DNA from: Clostridia bacterium
GTDB taxonomy: Bacteria > Bacillota > Clostridia > Christensenellales > Borkfalkiaceae
Assembly: GCA_900770185.1 (NCBI GenBank)
Contig: CAAGJM010000030.1
Coordinates: forward strand, 1-51,564
Direction: 5' to 3'
Length of the DNA: 51,564 bases
Shown: positions 48,334 through 51,564 of the stretch, one piece after another
How the letters are laid out: every line of letters begins with the position of its first letter
Position numbering within the stretch: position 1 is the stretch's first letter
Notes under the pieces: model-generated
The model's database searches: none
What the model saw: the letters and a program-made list of their open reading frames with translations, nothing else
Told to the model about the DNA's origin: nothing
Made by a program: the position numbers and the translations under genes

Positions 48334-48882
48334 TCAATCGTTTTCGTCGTCTGAATCGTCGTCATCCTCTTCGTCGTCCAAGTCGTCTTCTTCAAAGTCT
48401 TTTTCGTCGACGGGTTGATAATCGAAGTCTAAATCATCGTCGTCACGACGAGAGTTTGCGGAAACCTTCTCGTTAGTGTACTCGTCGATTTCTTCGTCCT
48501 CGTCGTCCTCCGCTTCTTCCTCTTCGATCTGAGAAAGCGAAAGCATTTCTTCTTCTTCGTCGCCCTTATTAGAGATAACTTCTTTTTCGTCGTCATCAAG
48601 GTATTGACGCCATTCTTCGTCTTTATCGAAGTCAACGTCCTGCTCGCTTTTTTCTTTATTGAATTCCATTTCTTCGCGGCAGACGCTGCACATTTCTTCG
48701 TCGTCGTTTATATATCTTTGTTTACAAACGGGGCAAAGTATTTGCTCTTTAAGTTCGTCGTCCTCAGCAGAAAACATCATCTGCGGACCGATTTTAAGTT
48801 CCGCCTTGCAAACGTCGCAATACCCTTGACCGTCAAGAATATAGTTAAGCTCGCAGCGCGGACACAAAACGTAATGCGCCAT
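48334..48882 (-). CDS. Double zinc-ribbon protein with very acidic C-terminus
   Basis: A 182-residue protein. Two zinc-binding units with four cysteines each: CPRC...CDVC (residues about 7-25) and CPVC...CSVC (about 50-68). The rest, from about 75, is dominated by Asp/Glu and ends in an almost unbroken acidic run. The tail resembles those of RNA-polymerase delta or nucleic-acid mimics, which is inference. Ribosome binding site AAGGAGTTTAT. Its own TTTACA-17-TATAAT promoter lies about 100 bp upstream. I recognise no named family. Confidence 0.8.
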   Translation of the reverse strand: MAHYVLCPRCELNYILDGQGYCDVCKAELKIGPQMMFSAEDDELKEQILCPVCKQRYINDDEEMCSVCREEMEFNKEKSEQDVDFDKDEEWRQYLDDDEKEVISNKGDEEEEMLSLSQIEEEEAEDDEDEEIDEYTNEKVSANSRRDDDDLDFDYQPVDEKDFEEDDLDDEEDDDDSDDEND

Positions 48883-48989
48883 ATAAACTCCTTCGTCGGT
48901 TATATAATTAGTAAACTTTTTGATACGTTCGGGCTTTTGTTTTAAGCTGAAACATAAAACGCGCCCTTTATTAAGCGTATCGCTTGACT

Positions 48990-49018
48990 ATTATAATCAC
49001 TGCCGTGGAATTTGTAAA
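48990..49018 (-). promoter_or_regulatory. Promoter of the acidic zinc-ribbon gene
   Basis: Minus strand: -35 TTTACA (49018-49013), 17-bp spacer, -10 TATAAT (48995-48990). Confidence 0.7.
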
Positions 49019-49168
49019 CGGTTTTTTGCAGATTTTCGGTATTTTTTGCAAAAAATTTTATTATAGCGCGGTATTCTGATTGTTTTGCTGACTAAAACGC
49101 GTTAAAAAAACGTTATAAAGGCTCGTTTTTTCCGCAAACAGCCCCGCATTTTAGGTTTTGGGCGCGTT

Positions 49169-49924
49169 TTATGCGCCTTCAAGCAACATTTTGTCGGCAA
49201 TCAGGGCGATAAATTCGCCGTTGGTGGGTTTCTCGTTACCGACGTAAGCGCGTATTCCGAGCAGTGTGTTTATCGTTTCGATTCTGCCTCTGTTCCAGGC
49301 AACTTCGATAGCGTGGCGTATGGCGCGTTCGACTTTGCTTGCGGTCGTTTGATATTTTTCGCCTATCATAGGATAAAGTTGCTTAGTTATATTGTTTATA
49401 ACGTCGGGGTTATCGACCGCCATTTTAACCCCTTCACGCAAATAATAATATCCTTTAATATGCGGCGGTATACCTACCGAAATAAATATTTTACTTATTT
49501 TTTCGTCAAGCGTGTTACGTTTCTTTTCAAAAGACGTATCTTTTATAACGGCACTTTCCGTGTCGGTAAGCTCCATAAGCCTCGTTTTTAAAATATCTTC
49601 CTTGAACGGTTTTACTATATAGTATAACGCGTCAAGCGCAAGCGCTTTGCGGATAATCTCTTCACGGGTGAAACAACTGACTACCATCGCTTTTACGTGC
49701 CGGCATGACCTTTTAATTTCGTTTAACACGCCGAAACCGTCCACTTCTTTTAGAATTATCCCCGTTACGACGATTTCCGGATTTAAATTTTTAATCATCT
49801 CTATACCCTTTTCGCCGTCCGTCGATACGCCTACGACTATGTAGTCGTCAAGTTCCTCAACCGCTCTTTTAATTGAAGCGATTGACGCTTCGCTGTCTTG
49901 CAGAATTACCACGCTGTGTTTCAT
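49169..49924 (-). CDS. spo0A: Sporulation transcription factor Spo0A with a degenerate receiver
   Basis: A 251-residue Spo0A. The C-terminal DNA-binding domain (about 138-251) is very well conserved: VGIPPHIKGYYYLREGVKMA, TTASKVERAIRHAIEVAWNRG, KPTNGEFIALIADKMLLE. The receiver (1-120) is recognisable (KPF near residue 107, DGFGVL, IVKPF) but lacks the phosphorylation site. The segment PEIVVTGIILKEVDG places Gly55 (codon GGG, 49762-49760) where other Spo0A proteins have Asp, and the acidic pair is Gln9-Asp10 instead of Asp-Asp. Ser83 and Lys105 remain. Good ribosome binding site (AGGTGGGG). The usual upstream neighbour spoIVB is not present here. Confidence 0.96.
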   Translation of the reverse strand: MKHSVVILQDSEASIASIKRAVEELDDYIVVGVSTDGEKGIEMIKNLNPEIVVTGIILKEVDGFGVLNEIKRSCRHVKAMVVSCFTREEIIRKALALDALYYIVKPFKEDILKTRLMELTDTESAVIKDTSFEKKRNTLDEKISKIFISVGIPPHIKGYYYLREGVKMAVDNPDVINNITKQLYPMIGEKYQTTASKVERAIRHAIEVAWNRGRIETINTLLGIRAYVGNEKPTNGEFIALIADKMLLEGA

Positions 49925-50312
49925 TTCTATTCTACCCCACCTATTTATTTTTTCGCGAATTTTTTTTAATTTACACGAAATTTTAACATTGAAACTATTA
50001 TAGTATATTTTTGTTCAAAAATAAAGCATTTCAACGAAAAAAATTTGTACAATATTTAAAATTTTTGTCGAATTTTAAAGACGGTATGTTTTTTTTGAAA
50101 AAGCGTGGCGTTATACATTATGTAATCACCGCAAAAAATGTTAAAAATAATCGCAATTTTTTGAATTGTAATGAATTAAATAACATTTTAAAGCGCAAAA
50201 GGTCGGTTAAAGAATATTGCGTAACCCGTTAAAACGCCCCGAAAGTTTTCAGCTTTCGGGGCGCGGATTATATTTATTTAAAAAAATTTTTACAAAAATA
50301 CTTGTATATGTG
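49925..50312. other. Very AT-rich region upstream of spo0A
   Basis: Markedly AT-richer than the rest of the window. It includes a TATAAT (minus strand, 50002-49997) with a weak -35, the likely spo0A promoter, and a TGTCGAA heptamer (50066-50072) matching the 0A-box. A 73-codon plus-strand frame is probably chance. Confidence 0.5.
50228..50262 (-). terminator. Terminator of the 50313 lipoprotein gene
   Basis: Minus strand: CGCCCCGAAAG, 7-nt loop, CTTTCGGGGCGTTTTAACGGG; 11-bp perfect stem. Confidence 0.85.
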
Positions 50313-51191
50313 TTAAAGATTTGTGAACACTGCAACGACTTTAATTTGTTTGCTGAATTTATAAACGCTGCCGGTTGCAAGCTGCTCGCCCGTTGACCGT
50401 ATAACGCCGTCTGCGCCGACTTCACCGACAAACCAACCGACAAAGTTATACCCGTCGTAATTAAGGTTTACGCCGCTGCCTTCGATTCCGTCCATTTCAA
50501 GCACGTCGTTATGTGAAATCTGACGGACGAACGTTTCTTTCGCCTCGGGGTCGTCTTTAACAAGCGTTCCGGTTATGGGGTCGTAAACGTAAAAACTAAC
50601 GTTAAAAGCCGGCTCGTAAACGGTAAACGCAATCGTTTCGGTTTTTGCCTTATAGCAAGCGGTTTCGGGCGCGGTGACGGTCACGGTGTAAGAACCCGCC
50701 TTATAAACGGCGTCTTTTTCGACAACTTCGCCGTTATACTTGAAAACGGTTGTAAGAAGTCCGTTTTGCTCGTAGTTGGTGAAAATGTTGACGGTTATCG
50801 GATTATCGTCGTTCCAGACAAACGCGGCGGAGTTGGGAATATAAAAATTCGGATCTATTTTATTTATAGTAAGCGTTCCTTTGACGGTTGCGGTTTTGTA
50901 CCCCTCTTTACTCACTGTGTAAACGTAAGCGTACACTCCGCCGACGCCTACTTCGCCGTGCTCGTCCGCCTGCCCGCCGCCCGTAGTCTCGACGCTTAAC
51001 TTAACTGTTGCATCGGGGTAGTTTTCTATACCTTTAAGAGTTAGCGAGTGGTACTGCTCGTCATAATCGTACGTTTCGTCTTCAACCGAAAGCCCCTCGA
51101 ATTCAAGCAGATTTTCTTCTTTGCACGCGCTTAAAACGGTCAGACCGAAAATTAAGCAAAGCGCAAGTAATAAACTAACGAATTTTTTCAT
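50313..51191 (-). CDS. Lipoprotein with Ig-like/MBG-like and InlB-repeat-like parts
   Basis: A 292-residue lipoprotein: signal peptide with lipobox LSAC (Cys22). The mature protein resembles bacterial Ig-like 'MBG' domains (EGLSVEDETYDYDEQYHSL, YAYVYTVSKEGYKTATVKG, TLTINKI, then AGSYTVTVTA). It ends in an InlB B-repeat-like unit (NYDGYNFVGWF...VYKFSKQIKVVAVF). Such proteins are surface-exposed adhesion or carbohydrate-contact proteins, function unknown. No Shine-Dalgarno: the -10 box TACAAT ends 9 nt before the ATG. Confidence 0.82.
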   Translation of the reverse strand: MKKFVSLLLALCLIFGLTVLSACKEENLLEFEGLSVEDETYDYDEQYHSLTLKGIENYPDATVKLSVETTGGGQADEHGEVGVGGVYAYVYTVSKEGYKTATVKGTLTINKIDPNFYIPNSAAFVWNDDNPITVNIFTNYEQNGLLTTVFKYNGEVVEKDAVYKAGSYTVTVTAPETACYKAKTETIAFTVYEPAFNVSFYVYDPITGTLVKDDPEAKETFVRQISHNDVLEMDGIEGSGVNLNYDGYNFVGWFVGEVGADGVIRSTGEQLATGSVYKFSKQIKVVAVFTNL

Positions 51192-51200
51192 AGTATTACT

Positions 51201-51228
51201 ATTGTATCATATTTGCGCGCTTTGTAAA
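51201..51228 (-). promoter_or_regulatory. Promoter of the 50313 lipoprotein gene, near-leaderless
   Basis: Minus strand: -35 TTTACA (51228-51223), 16-bp spacer, -10 TACAAT (51206-51201), then 9 nt to the ATG at 51191. Confidence 0.65.
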
Positions 51229-51288
51229 TATAAAAGTCGATAAAACGATATAAACTTCACACAATTTTAACTATTTTTATTAAAAATA

Positions 51289-51317
51289 TTGACATTTATA
51301 TCATTATATTTTAAAAT
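51289..51317 (+). promoter_or_regulatory. Strong sigma-A promoter reading out of the window
   Basis: -35 TTGACA (51289-51294), 17-bp spacer, -10 TAAAAT (51312-51317). Transcript would start near 51324 and run through two palindromic elements. No gene of its own is visible before the window ends. Confidence 0.7.
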
Positions 51318-51349
51318 AAGGCTAGGGAAAACATTCCTTATGACTAATT

Positions 51350-51458
51350 ACCTAAAAGGCGTCTTTTTAGCCCTTTTCCGCAACCGCTCGGTTGCGGTAC
51401 GTTCAGTACGGCTGCCTCGCGCTTGCGAAAAATCATCTGAAAATGCGCTCTTTTAGGT
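51350..51458. repeat. Long-hairpin GTAC-tip element, copy F
   Basis: A 109-bp imperfect palindrome with perfect ends ACCTAAAAG (51350-51358) / CTTTTAGGT (51450-51458) and tip GTAC-GTTCA-GTAC (51397-51409). Shorter than copies A, C and D but the same design. A 38-codon frame inside it is an artefact. Confidence 0.65.
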
Positions 51459-51460
51459 GC

Positions 51461-51564
51461 GAAGCATTTTTGCGGAGAAGAAATCGCCGCTTGCGGTACG
51501 GTTTTTGCAAGGCAAACACCCGAAATTGTACTTGCCGTACTATGAGTGGTGTTTAACACAGCAA
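51461..51564. repeat. Long-hairpin GTAC-tip element, copy E (cut by window end)
   Basis: Inner stem AAACACC (51514-51520) / GGTGTTT (51548-51554), tip GTAC-TTGCC-GTAC (51528-51540). By comparison with copies A, C and D it would run from about 51461 to about 51607, beyond the window. It directly follows copy F. Confidence 0.7.

Noticed and set aside
50066..50072. TGTCGAA, a perfect 0A-box, upstream of spo0A
   Set aside because: A 7-mer is expected several times by chance in this window (another lies at 37128). Autoregulation is possible but not supported by sequence alone.
50011..50232. 73-codon frame in the AT-rich region upstream of spo0A
   Set aside because: Composition is that of AT-rich non-coding DNA; no good start site and no recognisable features.
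51340..51456. 38-codon ORF after the promoter at 51289
   Set aside because: Nearly all of it lies in palindromic element F, and the ribosome binding site is poor.

Overview
This is a chromosomal window from a low-to-mid GC, endospore-forming member of the Clostridia (Firmicutes), most likely an uncultured gut-type lineage. The evidence is the gene content: spo0A, spoIIR, sleB, ypeB, a SipL-like LysM protein, a CotH-type kinase, veg, a tryptophan T-box, and several conserved Firmicutes gene neighbourhoods. No rRNA, tRNA, CRISPR array, prophage or intact transposase gene was seen.

Layout. 1-5100 (mostly minus strand): the obgE-yhbY-nadD/yqeK-rsfS neighbourhood with nth, plus a divergent membrane protein. 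5091-6673: a DUF3343 / cysteine-desulfurase-like divergent pair. 6674-13584: repeat-rich DNA, a divergent pair of unknown genes, an S41 protease, a CdaR-like regulator behind a perfect operator-like palindrome, an MsmX/UgpC-type sugar ABC ATPase, and an ornithine-carbamoyltransferase homologue that has lost its catalytic motifs. 13707-17646: a tryptophan-specific T-box (specifier UGG) controlling a trpXYZ-type ABC importer; the leader carries a 209-bp tandem repeat and a 31-codon ORF, and a palindromic element sits between the Shine-Dalgarno (SD) sequence and the start codon of the permease. 18030-20658: two unknown envelope proteins and a GMP synthase lacking its glutaminase domain. 20881-27455: a self-contained carbohydrate locus (aldose epimerase, giant DUF5107/TPR protein, sensor-regulator, Gfo/Idh-like protein). 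27608-36821: a tmk-holB-ricT-ferredoxin-trmN6-rsmI block as in Bacillus, greA, and unknown membrane proteins. 37166-39862: a MacB-like ABC exporter. 40194-49924: the sporulation cluster. 50313 to the end: a lipoprotein and two palindromic elements.

Main points of interest. (1) Spo0A keeps an intact DNA-binding domain, but its receiver has Gly where the phosphoacceptor Asp should be, so the master sporulation regulator may not be phosphorylated. (2) Six copies of a long-hairpin element (about 147 bp in the typical copies) share a GTAC-loop-GTAC tip and have a stem that covaries between copies. (3) At least six genes have a sigma-A promoter whose -10 box ends 6-9 nt before the start codon, which predicts leaderless or near-leaderless mRNAs, uncommon in Firmicutes. 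(4) Two -10/-35 boxes are built into intrinsic terminators of neighbouring genes. (5) A regulator appears to start at ATT. No single new defence-type system was recognised; the DUF5107 locus is the best candidate for an uncharacterised functional system.

All functional names come from reading motifs by eye; no database search was run. Residue positions are approximate unless tied to a coordinate.
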